From Sinorhizobium glycinis (GTDB taxonomy: Bacteria > Pseudomonadota > Alphaproteobacteria > Rhizobiales > Rhizobiaceae), in assembly GCF_001651865.1 (NCBI RefSeq), contig NZ_LPUX01000064.1, forward strand, positions 1 to 64,000: a stretch of 64,000 bases of DNA, in the 5' to 3' direction. Positions within the stretch are counted from its first letter, which is position 1, and each line of letters opens with the position of its first letter. This document shows positions 35,963 through 45,693 of this stretch, piece after piece. Below the pieces are notes generated by a model. The model saw only the letters and a list, made by a program, of their open reading frames with translations. It was not told the DNA's origin and ran no database searches. The translations under genes were made by a program, and so were the position numbers.

Positions 35963-36820
35963 ATGGCCCTTCGCAGCAGCACGCGATGGCGGTTTCGGCA
36001 GCCGAGCGTCATTCCGGGTTTCGGATTGGCGCTCGGCGTCACACTGACATGGCTTACCCTCATCGTTCTCATTCCGCTCTCCGGCCTGATCTGGCGCTCA
36101 AGCGGCCTCGGCTGGTCCAATTTCATGGCCCTGGTCCTTGACGAGCGCACAGTCAACGCCTTGACGATCAGCTTCGGCACGGCCTTCATCGCCGCAGTGG
36201 TCAACCTGTTCTTCGGCGTCGTCCTCGCCTGGGTGCTGGTGCGTTATCGCTTCCCGGGCAAGCGGGTGATCGACGCCATGGTCGATCTGCCCTTCGCGCT
36301 GCCGACGGCGGTGGCCGGCATTGCCTTGACGGCGCTCTATGCGCCGAACGGCTGGATCGGCTCGCTTCTCGAACCGCTCGGCATCAAGATCGCCTTCACG
36401 CCGGCCGGCATCGTCGTGGCGCTCGTCTTCGTCGGACTGCCCTTCGTCGTGCGCACGGTTCAGCCGGTCATGGAGGAAATCGACAAGGAAGTCGAAGAGG
36501 CGGCCGCGACGCTAGGTGCCAGCCGGTTTCAGACGATCAGCCGGGTCCTGCTGCCGGGTCTCCTTCCGGCCGGGCTGACCGGCTTCGCGCTCGCCTTTGC
36601 CCGCGGCGTCGGCGAATACGGTTCGGTGATCTTCATCGCCGGCAATCTGCCTTATGTCTCGGAGATTGCCCCGCTGCTCATCATTATCCGCCTGGAGGAA
36701 TTCAATTACCCCGCTGCGACCGCAATCGCCACGGTGATGCTGTTCCTCTCCTTCATCATGCTGCTCGTCATCAACTCGATCCAGGCCTGGAGCAGACGGA
36801 GATACAGCAATGGCGCTTGA
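35963..36820 (+). CDS. cysT: Sulfate ABC transporter permease CysT (CysU)
   Basis: The 285-residue inner-membrane protein has about six segments, the start [39 protein letters not shown] (near 109-127) and the EAA loop [15 protein letters not shown] (near 177-191). It lies 6 bases after sbp and overlaps cysW by 11 bases, so translation is coupled. It forms the channel with CysW. Confidence 0.95.
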   Translation: MALRSSTRWRFRQPSVIPGFGLALGVTLTWLTLIVLIPLSGLIWRSSGLGWSNFMALVLDERTVNALTISFGTAFIAAVVNLFFGVVLAWVLVRYRFPGKRVIDAMVDLPFALPTAVAGIALTALYAPNGWIGSLLEPLGIKIAFTPAGIVVALVFVGLPFVVRTVQPVMEEIDKEVEEAAATLGASRFQTISRVLLPGLLPAGLTGFALAFARGVGEYGSVIFIAGNLPYVSEIAPLLIIIRLEEFNYPAATAIATVMLFLSFIMLLVINSIQAWSRRRYSNGA

Positions 36821-37694
36821 CACCAGCCCGGCGCCGTCGGCGTCATCCAAACTTGTGAAAGCGGCCACCTCGGAAACGCGGATCGCGCGCCTGACACTGA
36901 TCATGGTCGCGCTTGGTTTCGTTGCCCTCTTCCTGCTCCTGCCGCTCGCGACGGTCTTTATCGAAGCGTTTCGGAAGGGACCGGCCGAGTTCGCGACGGC
37001 ACTTCGCGATCCCGAGACCTTTTCCGCCATCCGGCTGACGCTGATCGTCGCTGCGATCTCCGTGCCGCTGAACCTGGTTTTCGGGGTAGCGGCCGCCTGG
37101 GCCATCGCCAAGTTCGAGTTCAAGGGCAAGGCGTTCCTGACGACCCTGATTGACCTGCCTTTCTCCGTGTCTCCCGTGATCTCGGGCCTGGTCTTCGTCC
37201 TGATCTTCGGCGCCAACAGCGCGCTTGGCCCCTTCCTGCAGAAGTACGGAATTCACATTCTCTTCGCCGTGCCGGGCCTGGTGCTTGCCACCGTCTTCGT
37301 GACCTTTCCTTTCGTCGCCCGCGAACTGATCCCGCTGATGCAGGAGCAGGGGACGAGCGACGAGGAGGCCGCGCTGTCGCTCGGGGCCACCGGCTGGCAG
37401 ACCTTCTGGCATGTCACACTGCCGAACATCAAATGGGGCCTGCTCTACGGGGTGCTGCTCTGCAACGCCCGGGCCATGGGCGAGTTCGGCGCCGTGTCCG
37501 TCGTTTCCGGTCATATTCGCGGCCAAACGAACACCATGCCCTTGCAGGTCGAAATCCTCTATAATGAGTACAATTTCGTCGCCGCATTCGCGGTGGCGGC
37601 AGTCCTTGCGCTTTTGGCGCTGGTGACGCTCGTCCTGAAGACGGCGCTTGAACTTCGTTACAGCGACGAGATCGCTGCCAGCCGCAGGCATTGA
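36810..37694 (+). CDS. cysW: Sulfate ABC transporter permease CysW
   Basis: The 294-residue inner-membrane protein has [20 protein letters not shown] (near 113-132), the EAA loop [17 protein letters not shown] (near 186-202) and the [20 protein letters not shown] region typical of CysW. The order sbp-cysT-cysW-cysA is the classical sulfate/thiosulfate importer order. The start at 36810 overlaps the end of cysT. Confidence 0.95.
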   Translation: MALDTSPAPSASSKLVKAATSETRIARLTLIMVALGFVALFLLLPLATVFIEAFRKGPAEFATALRDPETFSAIRLTLIVAAISVPLNLVFGVAAAWAIAKFEFKGKAFLTTLIDLPFSVSPVISGLVFVLIFGANSALGPFLQKYGIHILFAVPGLVLATVFVTFPFVARELIPLMQEQGTSDEEAALSLGATGWQTFWHVTLPNIKWGLLYGVLLCNARAMGEFGAVSVVSGHIRGQTNTMPLQVEILYNEYNFVAAFAVAAVLALLALVTLVLKTALELRYSDEIAASRRH

Positions 37695-37709
37695 AAGGTC
37701 CAGACATCC

Positions 37710-38819
37710 ATGGAAGTCCGCGTCCAGAACATACGCAAGGAATTCGGCCGCTTTCCGGCGCTCGACGACGTCTCGCTCGACATCCGGTCCGGCGAGTTGA
37801 TCGCGCTGCTGGGCCCCTCCGGGTCGGGCAAGACGACGCTGCTCCGGCTCATCGCCGGGCTCGAAAGCCCGACCGACGGGACGATCTTCTTCGGTGCCGA
37901 GGACGCTTCGAGGAAGAGTGTGCAGCAGCGAAACATCGGTTTCGTCTTCCAGCACTATGCGCTGTTCCGGCACATGACCGTGCTTGACAACGTGTCCTTC
38001 GGCTTGAAGGTGCGGCCATCCAGCCGGCGGCCGCCGGCCGCCGAGATCCGCCGCCGGGCCCTCGATCTGCTTGAACTGGTGCAGCTCTCGGGGCTCGAAA
38101 AGCGATATCCCGCCCAGCTTTCCGGCGGCCAGCGCCAGCGCGTCGCGCTCGCGCGCGCCATGGCGGTCGAGCCCAACGTGCTGCTGCTCGACGAGCCCTT
38201 CGGCGCGCTCGACGCGCAGGTGCGCAAGGAACTGCGCAAGTGGCTGAGGGAGATCCACGACCGCACCGGCCACACGACGGTTTTCGTCACCCACGACCAG
38301 GAGGAGGCGCTCGAGCTTGCCGACCGCGTCGTGGTGATGAGCAAAGGCGCGATCGAGCAGGTCGGCACGCCCGACGAAATCTACGACCATCCGGTCTCCC
38401 CCTTCGTCTACGGCTTCATCGGCCAGTCGAACTGCATCGACGTCACGCTTTCGAGCGGTGAGATCTGGTTCGAGGACCGGCCGATCGGCCTGCGTGCGGC
38501 GAGCGAGCCGGACGGGGCGGCAACCCTCTATTTCCGTCCCCACGACATCGAGCTGATCGACGGCTGCGGCGGCTGTCTCGCCGGCCTCGTCACGGCGAGC
38601 CGGCGCGTCGCGGGAACGCGGCACCTGGAGCTCGATCTCGGCAAGGCCCATCCCCCGGTCGAGATCGAACTGCCGCCGGAGCGCGCCTCCTCGACGGACC
38701 ACACCCGTATCGCCTTCCGGCCGACCAAATGGAAGCTTTTCCGCAAGGAAGGCGACGTCGCAGTCGCTCCGCGACAGGTGGAAGCACCGGCGACCGAACT
38801 GGTCCGCACCGGCACCTGA
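37710..38819 (+). CDS. cysA: Sulfate ABC transporter ATP-binding protein CysA
   Basis: The 369-residue protein has an ABC domain with Walker [10 protein letters not shown] (near 35), Q-loop [10 protein letters not shown], signature [15 protein letters not shown], Walker [13 protein letters not shown] and the H-loop VTHDQ, followed by a C-terminal TOBE-like regulatory domain (about 235-360). It powers sulfate import through CysT and CysW. It ends the operon; a strong hairpin follows within 10 bases. Confidence 0.95.
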   Translation: MEVRVQNIRKEFGRFPALDDVSLDIRSGELIALLGPSGSGKTTLLRLIAGLESPTDGTIFFGAEDASRKSVQQRNIGFVFQHYALFRHMTVLDNVSFGLKVRPSSRRPPAAEIRRRALDLLELVQLSGLEKRYPAQLSGGQRQRVALARAMAVEPNVLLLDEPFGALDAQVRKELRKWLREIHDRTGHTTVFVTHDQEEALELADRVVVMSKGAIEQVGTPDEIYDHPVSPFVYGFIGQSNCIDVTLSSGEIWFEDRPIGLRAASEPDGAATLYFRPHDIELIDGCGGCLAGLVTASRRVAGTRHLELDLGKAHPPVEIELPPERASSTDHTRIAFRPTKWKLFRKEGDVAVAPRQVEAPATELVRTGT

Positions 38820-38828
38820 ACGGGAGCC

Positions 38829-38859
38829 GGCGTGCCGCGTCCTCACCACGCGGCACGCC
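38829..38859 (+). terminator. Hairpin terminator of the sulfate operon
   Basis: GGCGTGCCGCGT (38829-38840) and ACGCGGCACGCC (38848-38859) form a perfect 12-bp stem with a 7-base loop just after the cysA stop. No T run follows, so termination may be partial or assisted. Confidence 0.65.
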
Positions 38860-38980
38860 TATCGCATCTGGATCTAAATCGGGGCGGGGCGAGAACTGAA
38901 AGGGTGCCGCGAACCCCCTTCGCCCCTGCTTGGGTGCGATGAGGCCGGCAGGCCGGTTGAGGGGCGGCTGGACAACAGTT

Positions 38981-39481
38981 TCACTCACCTCCGATCCAGG
39001 AGGCGGGTGATTTCGGCAGCCGGCCCTCGGGATCGATGACGTCGAGGCGCGGTTCGCCGGAACCGTTCCAACGCCAGAGCGCGACGCAGGTGCCGCCGGG
39101 CGACATGAAGGACGGATAGATCACGCCGTGAAATCCGCGCCTCAGAAGGTCGGCCTGCAGCCTGTGCGTCTGCGGCACGGTATCCTTGTCGAGCGCGTCG
39201 CGCCATTCGCAGCGATGGATCGCCTCATCGAGCTCAAGTTCCGCAAGCACGCCTGCGTCTGTCAGATTGGCGAGCTGCGCGCTGCGAAGCTTGAGCTGCA
39301 CGATCAGCGCCGGATGCTGCACGAAGCCCTGATTATATTCCGCCCAGGCGGTAGAAAGTTCGCGCGCGGCATAGATCGTCGGCGTGCCGACCGGGTTCCA
39401 TCGGCCGCCGAAGCGGGCAGCGCCCTCGCCGGAAAGCGGCATATGTGCCCAGCGCGGCACGAAGGCGCGCCAGAGCGTCAT
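38981..39481 (-). CDS. RES-domain toxin (type II toxin-antitoxin)
   Basis: The 166-residue protein is a RES-domain protein named after its conserved Arg, Glu and Ser. It starts TLWRAF, has GGRWNPVGTPTIYAARELSTAWAE near 25-50 and a C-terminal PSFMSPGGTCVALWRW. Studied RES toxins deplete NAD or modify a metabolic enzyme. The Xre-type antitoxin gene precedes it on the same strand. I chose ATG 39481; any longer frame would be coded by the intergenic repeat at 39487-39534. Confidence 0.85.
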   Translation of the reverse strand: MTLWRAFVPRWAHMPLSGEGAARFGGRWNPVGTPTIYAARELSTAWAEYNQGFVQHPALIVQLKLRSAQLANLTDAGVLAELELDEAIHRCEWRDALDKDTVPQTHRLQADLLRRGFHGVIYPSFMSPGGTCVALWRWNGSGEPRLDVIDPEGRLPKSPASWIGGE

Positions 39482-39486
39482 CGGCT

Positions 39487-39534
39487 CGGAGCGTGCGGGC
39501 GGAGAGCCGCTCACGCTTTTCCTCAACCCGCTCT
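39487..39534. repeat. Degenerate copy of palindromic repeat family 2
   Basis: GAGCGTGCGGGCGGAGAGCC and later CACGCTTTTCCTCAACCCGC with CTCT follow the order of the element at 30233-30282 (GCGG and CCGC arms, then a TTTTCCTCA segment, then CCCGCTCT). It fills the gap between the antitoxin stop and the toxin start. Confidence 0.6.
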
Positions 39535-39905
39535 CAAGCGTAGACGCCGGCGCGGATGGCCTCGAGATAGGCGAGAACCTTGTCGGCCTTGCCTTCGCCG
39601 ACCAGATCGTATGCGGTCTTGCCGGCCCAGCCGGGGATCGGCTGATGCTTGAACCAGATGACGGCGCGAGCTTCGTCGCCGGCCATTTCGGACGCCATGG
39701 CGAGGATGCGGACGACCTTGCTCAAGGCGCTGTCGACCTTTCGCGCGCCGGACTTTGCCGTCAGCGTGTTGCGCGCGACGCCAATCAGCTTGGCAAGTTC
39801 GGCGAGCGTGACGCCGAGCCTGTCGGCGACGAGACGCGCCGACAGGAATCGGGAATGATCATCTCCGAAGCGCGCCGCTGGAATTTGGAAATCGACAGCC
39901 ATCAT
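39534..39905 (-). CDS. Xre/MbcA/ParS-type antitoxin (DUF2384)
   Basis: The 123-residue protein has an N-terminal Xre-like helix-turn-helix (about 30-55: LVADRLGVTLAELAKLIGV, then ARNTLTAK) and the C-terminal DUF2384 toxin-binding domain (about 75-120: AVIWFKHQPIPGWAGKTAYDLV). This domain partners RES toxins. Start at 39905 (ATGATG) with AGGATCGAG upstream. It precedes the toxin gene and probably represses the shared promoter. Confidence 0.87.
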   Translation of the reverse strand: MMAVDFQIPAARFGDDHSRFLSARLVADRLGVTLAELAKLIGVARNTLTAKSGARKVDSALSKVVRILAMASEMAGDEARAVIWFKHQPIPGWAGKTAYDLVGEGKADKVLAYLEAIRAGVYA

Positions 39906-39995
39906 GACAAAACTCGATCCTGGTTTGACCAGTGCATTATTAAACTATGATCAGTCTCTGCTCAATTCAAGCTTATTTCGAGTTGGTCAAGGAGG

Positions 39996-40781
39996 TTAGC
40001 TCCGCCAGGAAGGTTCCCGGCGCTCGAAGAAGGCGGCGACCCCTTCTCGCGCTTCGTCCGTCTCCCACGCGTCGGCGAGTTGCTCGATCGTCGCGGCTAT
40101 GACGGCATCGGTGATCGGGCTCCCGAGCGACCGCGCAAGCCGCTTGGCGCGACCGACCGCCCCCGGGGCCGCCGCCAGATAGGAGGCGACTTCTGCTTCG
40201 ACGGCGGCATCCAGCGTGGCGACGTTGACAACCATCGACACCAGTCCGGCGGTTTTCGCTTCCTCGGCCCCGAAAATTCGTGCCGACATGAACAGAGGCC
40301 GAACCCTTGCCTCACCAAGCCGGGCGATGACATAGGGGCTGATGGTGGCCGGGATCAGCCCGAGGCGGGTTTCCGTCAGTCCGAACTTCGCACCGTGCTC
40401 GGCGACAACGGCATCGCATACGCTGATCAGGCCAACGCCGCCGCCGAAGGCGTTGCCATGGACGCGCGCCACCAGCGGTTTCGGCATCTCGTTCAACGCC
40501 TTGAACATCATCGCCAGCCGCGTCGCCTCGGCGATCCGCGTCGGTCTGTCTGCCGTGAACTGCTGCCGCATCCACGCCAGATCGCCCCCCGCACAGAAGC
40601 TCTTTCCTTCCGCCTCGAGAATGACTGCCCGCACGGACGCATCAGCTCCAAGCCGGGCCGCCACGTCGGTCAGTTCGCTGATCATCAGGGCAGAGAGGGC
40701 ATTGTGCTTCTCCGGACGCGTGAGCGTCAGTCGGACAATGCCACGTTCATCGCTGTCGGAGCGGATGGTCTGATAGATCAT
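39996..40781 (-). CDS. Enoyl-CoA hydratase family, likely methylglutaconyl-CoA hydratase
   Basis: The 261-residue crotonase-fold protein has the oxyanion-hole segments SFCAGGDLAWM (near 59-69) and HGNAFGGGVGLISVCD (near 105-120). LSALMISEL near the N-terminus and a catalytic Glu in GLTETRLGLIP follow the hydratase pattern. In the leucine pathway it hydrates 3-methylglutaconyl-CoA to HMG-CoA. The start ATG overlaps the HMG-CoA lyase stop (ATGA) with GAGGAGGG upstream, so it belongs to the same operon. Confidence 0.85.
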   Translation of the reverse strand: MIYQTIRSDSDERGIVRLTLTRPEKHNALSALMISELTDVAARLGADASVRAVILEAEGKSFCAGGDLAWMRQQFTADRPTRIAEATRLAMMFKALNEMPKPLVARVHGNAFGGGVGLISVCDAVVAEHGAKFGLTETRLGLIPATISPYVIARLGEARVRPLFMSARIFGAEEAKTAGLVSMVVNVATLDAAVEAEVASYLAAAPGAVGRAKRLARSLGSPITDAVIAATIEQLADAWETDEAREGVAAFFERREPSWRS

Positions 40782-41647
40782 GCCGCCCTCCTCAAGGATC
40801 GCGCGAAGGCTGCGGCCCTTTCGAGCTTTTCCGGATCGAGTCCTGTTGAAAAACCTCTCTTCTGCAGGAAAGCGTTCACCGCGACCGTGTCGACATTCCC
40901 CGCCGCACCCGGTGCATAGGGACAACCGCCCAGACCCCCGGCGGAGGCGTCGAACACTCTGAGGCCACGCTCCAGGGACACCGCTATATTCTCGAGCGCG
41001 CGACCGGAAGTATCGTGGAAGTGCCCTGCGAGCTTCGTTGCGGCAACCTCGCCGAGCGCGGCTTCCAGCATGGCGTCGACGGCCTCCGGCGTGCCGCGCC
41101 CGATCGTGTCGCCGAGGCTGATCTCGTAGCAGCCGAGATCGGAAAGCAGCCGCGCCACGCGGGCGGCAGCTTCCGGCCCGATCGCGCCCTCATAGGGGCA
41201 TTCGACGACGCAGCTCACATAGCCGCGCAGCGGAATGCGGTGATGGCGGCTCGCCTCGGCCACCGGTCGGAACCGTTCTATGCTCTCGGCGATCGAACAG
41301 TTGATGTTTTTCTGGGAGAAGCTTTCTGACGCGGAAGCGAAGATCGCCGCCTCGTCGGCGCCGGAGGCAAGCGCTGCCTCGAAGCCGCGCATATTCGGGG
41401 TCAGCGCCGAATAGCGCGTTCCCTGGCGTCTCGCAATTCCCGCCATCACCGCCGGAGCATCGGCCATCTGCGGCACCCAGCGAGGACTGACGAAGCTCGT
41501 CACCTCGATCCGCTCGTAGCCGCAGTCGGAAAGAAGGTCGACAAGCCTGATCTTGTCGCCCGTATCGACGAGCCTCGCCTCGTTCTGAAGACCATCCCGA
41601 GGCGCCACCTCGACGATGGTGACACGTTCGCCTTGCTGCGGCGTCAT
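40778..41647 (-). CDS. hmgL: Hydroxymethylglutaryl-CoA lyase
   Basis: The 289-residue TIM-barrel protein has the N-terminal VEVAPRDGLQNEA (catalytic Arg/Asp) and the metal-binding HFHDTSGRALEN (near 207-218). The C-terminal GGLGGCPYAPGAAGN supplies the mobile catalytic-loop Cys. It cleaves HMG-CoA into acetyl-CoA and acetoacetate, the last leucine-degradation step. It starts inside the stop of the carboxylase alpha gene (ATGA), so translation is coupled. Confidence 0.93.
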   Translation of the reverse strand: MTPQQGERVTIVEVAPRDGLQNEARLVDTGDKIRLVDLLSDCGYERIEVTSFVSPRWVPQMADAPAVMAGIARRQGTRYSALTPNMRGFEAALASGADEAAIFASASESFSQKNINCSIAESIERFRPVAEASRHHRIPLRGYVSCVVECPYEGAIGPEAAARVARLLSDLGCYEISLGDTIGRGTPEAVDAMLEAALGEVAATKLAGHFHDTSGRALENIAVSLERGLRVFDASAGGLGGCPYAPGAAGNVDTVAVNAFLQKRGFSTGLDPEKLERAAAFARSLRRAA

Positions 41648-43632
41648 TCCGCGGCCTCCTCATGAAGCTTGACGAGCACCGTGCCTTCGGCGACCTGCAC
41701 GCCCTCGGCCACGTGCACGCTTGCGACCTTGCCTTGCCGTGTGGCGGAGAGCGTCAGCTCCATTTTCATCGCTTCCATGACAACGAGCGGCTGACCCTTG
41801 GAGACTTCCTCGCCGGCGCCGACACGCACCAGCTTGATCAGGCCCGGCATCGGCGCGACGAGTTCGTCATCGGCGATCTCGCCGCTGTGCCCGCCCGACA
41901 GGGAATCCGGCAGGTGGAAGACCACGTTGCGGCCGTGAAGGAACAAGGTCAATGTCTCGCCGTCCCGGATGAAGCGGAGCATCCGCTTCTGGCCGGCGAC
42001 TTCGAGCCGAGCGCCGTCTTCGAACCGCCCGAGCACCAGGACCGGCAGGGTGCTCGACCCGGCATGCACCGCGAACTGATCGCGGCCGCGCGCCTTCAGG
42101 GTCGCCGCCGAGCGGCCTCCTTCATGTTCGACCGTGATCGTACGTTGCGAGTCGCCCCAGATCTGCCAATAGCCGAGGGATGTCCACGGATCGACCGCGG
42201 CGACGGGGTCGAGAACGCCGGTTGCAACGATTGCCGCCAAAGCGAGCGCTTCATCGTCCGGCGCCAGCGGCGCCGTCAGCCGCTCGATTTCCCGGTCGAT
42301 CAGCCCCGTGTCCGGCATGCCCGAACGGAAATCGTGCTCTTCCGTCAGGCGAATGAGGAAATCGAGATTCGTGACCGTTCCGCCGATGCGGCATCCCTTG
42401 AGCGCCGCCTGCAATTGACCAAGGGCCGCCGACCGGTTGGGTCCATGCACGATCAGCTTGGCAATCAAGGGATCGTAGTACGGCGTGACCATGTCGCCCT
42501 GCCGCACCCCGGAATCGATCCGCACGTTACCATCCGGAAAGTGCAAGTGATTCAATCGGCCGATTGCGGGCAAGAAACCCTTGGCGGGATCCTCCGCATA
42601 GATCCGTGCCTCGAACGACCAGCCGTCGATGCTGATGTCGGCCTGCTTTTTCGGCAGCGGCTCACCGGCGGCGACACGAAGCTGCCACTCGACGAGGTCG
42701 AAGCCGGTGATCGCCTCGGTGACCGGGTGCTCCACCTGCAGCCTGGTGTTCATCTCCATGAAAAAGAACCGATCCGGCCAGAGCCCGTTCGTGACGTCTG
42801 CGATGAACTCGACCGTCCCGGCGCCGACATAGCCGATCGCCCGCGCCGCCCGCACCGCCGCATCGCCCATGGCGCGGCGCACCTCGGCGGTCATGCCCGG
42901 GGCCGGCGCCTCCTCGATCACCTTCTGGTGCCGGCGCTGCAGCGAGCAGTCGCGCTCGAAGAGATGAACGATATTGCCGTGCCGGTCGCCGAAGACCTGA
43001 ACCTCGATGTGGCGCGGCCTGGTCATGTACCTTTCGATCAGCACCGATCCGTCGCCGAAAGCGGCCTCGGCCTCCCGCCGGGCGGCTTCCAGCGCCGAGG
43101 GGAAATCCTCCGGCCGATCGACGCGACGCATGCCCTTCCCGCCGCCGCCTGCGCGGGCCTTGATCAGCACCGGATAACCGATCTCAGCCGCCTGTCCGTC
43201 GAGAAAGGCCGCGTCCTGCACCTCACCGTGATAGCCCGGCACGACCGGCACGCCAGCGCGTTCCATCAGCGCCTTGGCGGCGTCCTTCAGCCCCATGGCG
43301 CGGATCGCATCCGGAGAGGGTCCGACGAACGTCATGCCTGCCGCCTCGACAGCGGCCGCGAAGTCGGCATTCTCCGACAGGAAGCCGTAGCCCGGATGAA
43401 TGGCGTCTGCCCCGACGCTTCTGGCCGCCCCGATGACGCGCTCTATCGACAGATAGCTCTCGGAGGCCGCTGCCGGCCCGATCCTCACCGCTTCGTCGGC
43501 AAGCGCCACATGAAGCGCGTCATCGTCGACGTCGGAATAGACGGCCACGGTGCGGATGCCGAGCCGGCGGGCGGTCCGCATGACACGGCAGGCAATTTCA
43601 CCACGATTGGCTATCAGGAGCTTCGAAAACAT
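41644..43632 (-). CDS. mccA: 3-methylcrotonyl-CoA carboxylase, biotin-containing alpha subunit
   Basis: The 662-residue protein has biotin carboxylase domains (residues 1-445: LIANRGEIACR, GYGFLSENADFA, ATP-grasp KARAGGGGKGMR, EMNTRLQVEHPV) and a C-terminal biotinyl domain with biotin-accepting K623 in the EAMKM motif. With the beta subunit it carboxylates 3-methylcrotonyl-CoA. The layout is of MccA rather than acetyl-CoA or propionyl-CoA carboxylase by context (isovaleryl-CoA dehydrogenase, HMG-CoA lyase). ATG 43632 has AGAGAGG upstream. A RidA-like gene lies just before it. Confidence 0.93.
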   Translation of the reverse strand: MFSKLLIANRGEIACRVMRTARRLGIRTVAVYSDVDDDALHVALADEAVRIGPAAASESYLSIERVIGAARSVGADAIHPGYGFLSENADFAAAVEAAGMTFVGPSPDAIRAMGLKDAAKALMERAGVPVVPGYHGEVQDAAFLDGQAAEIGYPVLIKARAGGGGKGMRRVDRPEDFPSALEAARREAEAAFGDGSVLIERYMTRPRHIEVQVFGDRHGNIVHLFERDCSLQRRHQKVIEEAPAPGMTAEVRRAMGDAAVRAARAIGYVGAGTVEFIADVTNGLWPDRFFFMEMNTRLQVEHPVTEAITGFDLVEWQLRVAAGEPLPKKQADISIDGWSFEARIYAEDPAKGFLPAIGRLNHLHFPDGNVRIDSGVRQGDMVTPYYDPLIAKLIVHGPNRSAALGQLQAALKGCRIGGTVTNLDFLIRLTEEHDFRSGMPDTGLIDREIERLTAPLAPDDEALALAAIVATGVLDPVAAVDPWTSLGYWQIWGDSQRTITVEHEGGRSAATLKARGRDQFAVHAGSSTLPVLVLGRFEDGARLEVAGQKRMLRFIRDGETLTLFLHGRNVVFHLPDSLSGGHSGEIADDELVAPMPGLIKLVRVGAGEEVSKGQPLVVMEAMKMELTLSATRQGKVASVHVAEGVQVAEGTVLVKLHEEAAE

Positions 43633-43648
43633 GCGCCTCTCTTCCGCT

Positions 43649-44032
43649 TTACTGCGCCGCCACCACCTCGACTTCGAGGAGCCAGGCAGCATCGAAGACG
43701 CCGGCGATCACCACCGTCATCGCCGGCGCCAGCGAACCCAGATAGTCGTTGCGGATTTCGCGGTTCGCCACGAGATGGTGCCTGTCGGCAAGATAGGTCG
43801 TAACCTTGACGATGTCGGCCTTGGACATGCCGGCGGCCTTCAGCTGTGCGTCGATGTTCAGCCAGACCTGGCGGGCCTGCGCCTCGAAGCCCTCCGGCAC
43901 GACATCGTCCGATGTCATCGGGATCTGGCCGCTGACGAACAGCAGGCGCCGGAAGTTCTCGATGCTGACGGCCTGCGAATAACCGCCGCGCGGCTGCGGC
44001 GCGCTCATGGCGTTGATATTGTCGCGTTTCAT
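43649..44032 (-). CDS. RidA/YjgF-family protein lacking the active-site Arg
   Basis: The 127-residue protein has the RidA-fold core (SQAVSIENFRRLLFVSGQIPM, VTTYLADRHHL, LLEVEVVAA). At the usual active-site Arg position (PAR in the other RidA here) it reads PAMTVVIAG, so classical imine deaminase activity is doubtful. It is placed between the two carboxylase genes, 16-17 bases from each, and must be co-transcribed. Its role in leucine breakdown is not known. It may act on a different imine or bind a ligand. Confidence 0.82.
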   Translation of the reverse strand: MKRDNINAMSAPQPRGGYSQAVSIENFRRLLFVSGQIPMTSDDVVPEGFEAQARQVWLNIDAQLKAAGMSKADIVKVTTYLADRHHLVANREIRNDYLGSLAPAMTVVIAGVFDAAWLLEVEVVAAQ

Positions 44033-44048
44033 CCCCAGCCTCTCCCCC

Positions 44049-45656
44049 CTACATCCTGAACAACCCGAAGCGCGTGTCCTCGACCGGCGCGTTCAGCGCT
44101 GCCGACAGCGACAGCGCCAGCACCTCCCGGCTCTTGCGCGGATCGACGACACCATCGTCCCATAGCCGCGCCGAGGCATAGAGCGGGTGGCTCTGGCGCT
44201 CGAAGAGGTCGAGAACCGGCTGACGGAAGCGGGCCTCCTCTTCTTCATTCCACGGGGTGCCGGCGCGCCTCAGCGCCTCGCCGCGCACCGTCGAGAGTAC
44301 GCCCGCCGCCTGTTCGCCGCCCATCACCGAGATGCGGCTGTTCGGCCAGGTCCAGAGGAAGCGCGGCGAGAACGCCCGTCCGCACATGCCGTAATTGCCG
44401 GCCCCGAACGAGCCGCCGACCAGCATGGTGACCTTCGGAACCTTGACCGTTGCGACCGCCGTCACCAGCTTGGCCCCGTGCTTGGCGATGCCCTCGGTCT
44501 CGTATTTGCGCCCGACCATGAAGCCGGTGATATTCTGCAGGAAGACGAGCGGGATCCTGCGTTGCGCGCAGAGCTCCACGAAATGGGCGCCCTTCAGCGC
44601 CGACTCCGAGAACAGCACGCCGTTGTTGGCAACGATTCCGACCGGGATGCCGTGGACATGGGCGAAGCCGCAGACGAGCGTCGTGCCGAAGCGCGCCTTG
44701 AACTCGTCGAATCGAGAGCCGTCGGCGATCCGGGCGATCACCTCGCGAATTTCATAGGGCGTCTTCAGGTCGCCGGGCACGATGCCGGCGATCTCGTCCG
44801 GATCGTAGAGCGGCGGTTCCGGCTCGCGGAGCTCCACGGACTGCGGCTTCTCCCGGTTGAGCGCGCCGACGGCGCGACGGGCAAGCGCCAGCGCATGTGC
44901 GTCGTCGCGCGCCAGGTGATCGGCGACGCCGGAAAGCCGTGTATGCACGTCGGCGCCGCCGAGGTCCTCGGCCGACACCACCTCCCCGGTCGCCGCCCTG
45001 ACCAGCGGCGGGCCGGCCAGAAATATCGTCCCCTGGCCCTCGACGATGATCGTCTCGTCGGACATCGCCGGCACATAGGCGCCGCCGGCGGTGCAGGAGC
45101 CCATCACCACGGCGATCTGCGGAATGCCGGCCGCGGACATGTTGGCCTGATTGTAGAAGATGCGGCCGAAGTGGTCGCGATCCGGGAAGACCTCGTCCTG
45201 GTTCGGCAGGTTCGCGCCGCCGGAATCGACCAGATAGACGCAGGGAAGCCGATTCTCGGCGGCGATCTCCTGCGCCCTCAGATGCTTCTTCACCGTGATC
45301 GGGTAGTAGGTGCCCCCCTTCACGGTCGGGTCGTTGCAGACGACCATGCATTCGCGGCCGGAAATCCGCCCGATGCCGGCAATCAGCCCGGCGCCGGGCG
45401 CGTCGCCGTTGTACATCCCATGCGCCGCCGTCGCGGCAATCTCGAGAAATGGCGTGCCCGGATCGACGAGGCCGGCAACCCGGTCGCGCGGCAGGAGCTT
45501 GCCGCGGCTGACATGGCGCTCGCGCGCGGTTTCGCCCCCGCCGCCGACCGCCAGCCGCACCGCTTCCTCTATCGTCGAGATCGCTTCCCCCATGGCGGCA
45601 CGGTTTGCCTTGAACACATCCGAGGATGGCGAGATGTGCGATCGCAATATTGTCAT
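44049..45656 (-). CDS. mccB: 3-methylcrotonyl-CoA carboxylase, carboxyltransferase beta subunit
   Basis: The 535-residue protein has the carboxyltransferase N- and C-domains: an oxyanion region [16 protein letters not shown] (near 188-203), LANLPNQ-type segment [10 protein letters not shown], and [13 protein letters not shown] followed by [16 protein letters not shown]. These match methylcrotonyl-CoA carboxyltransferases. It is made with MccA, and the complex carries biotin on the alpha subunit. ATG 45656 has GGGGGACA upstream. It follows the isovaleryl-CoA dehydrogenase gene by 37 bases. Confidence 0.93.
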   Translation of the reverse strand: MTILRSHISPSSDVFKANRAAMGEAISTIEEAVRLAVGGGGETARERHVSRGKLLPRDRVAGLVDPGTPFLEIAATAAHGMYNGDAPGAGLIAGIGRISGRECMVVCNDPTVKGGTYYPITVKKHLRAQEIAAENRLPCVYLVDSGGANLPNQDEVFPDRDHFGRIFYNQANMSAAGIPQIAVVMGSCTAGGAYVPAMSDETIIVEGQGTIFLAGPPLVRAATGEVVSAEDLGGADVHTRLSGVADHLARDDAHALALARRAVGALNREKPQSVELREPEPPLYDPDEIAGIVPGDLKTPYEIREVIARIADGSRFDEFKARFGTTLVCGFAHVHGIPVGIVANNGVLFSESALKGAHFVELCAQRRIPLVFLQNITGFMVGRKYETEGIAKHGAKLVTAVATVKVPKVTMLVGGSFGAGNYGMCGRAFSPRFLWTWPNSRISVMGGEQAAGVLSTVRGEALRRAGTPWNEEEEARFRQPVLDLFERQSHPLYASARLWDDGVVDPRKSREVLALSLSAALNAPVEDTRFGLFRM

Positions 45657-45693
45657 TGTCCCCCAGCCCTGCCCTTCCTCATTCCGTCCCCCG

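Noticed and set aside
41662-43803. Open frame of about 710 codons antisense to the carboxylase alpha gene
   Set aside because: The sense frame has complete biotin carboxylase and biotinyl motifs; the antisense frame has none.
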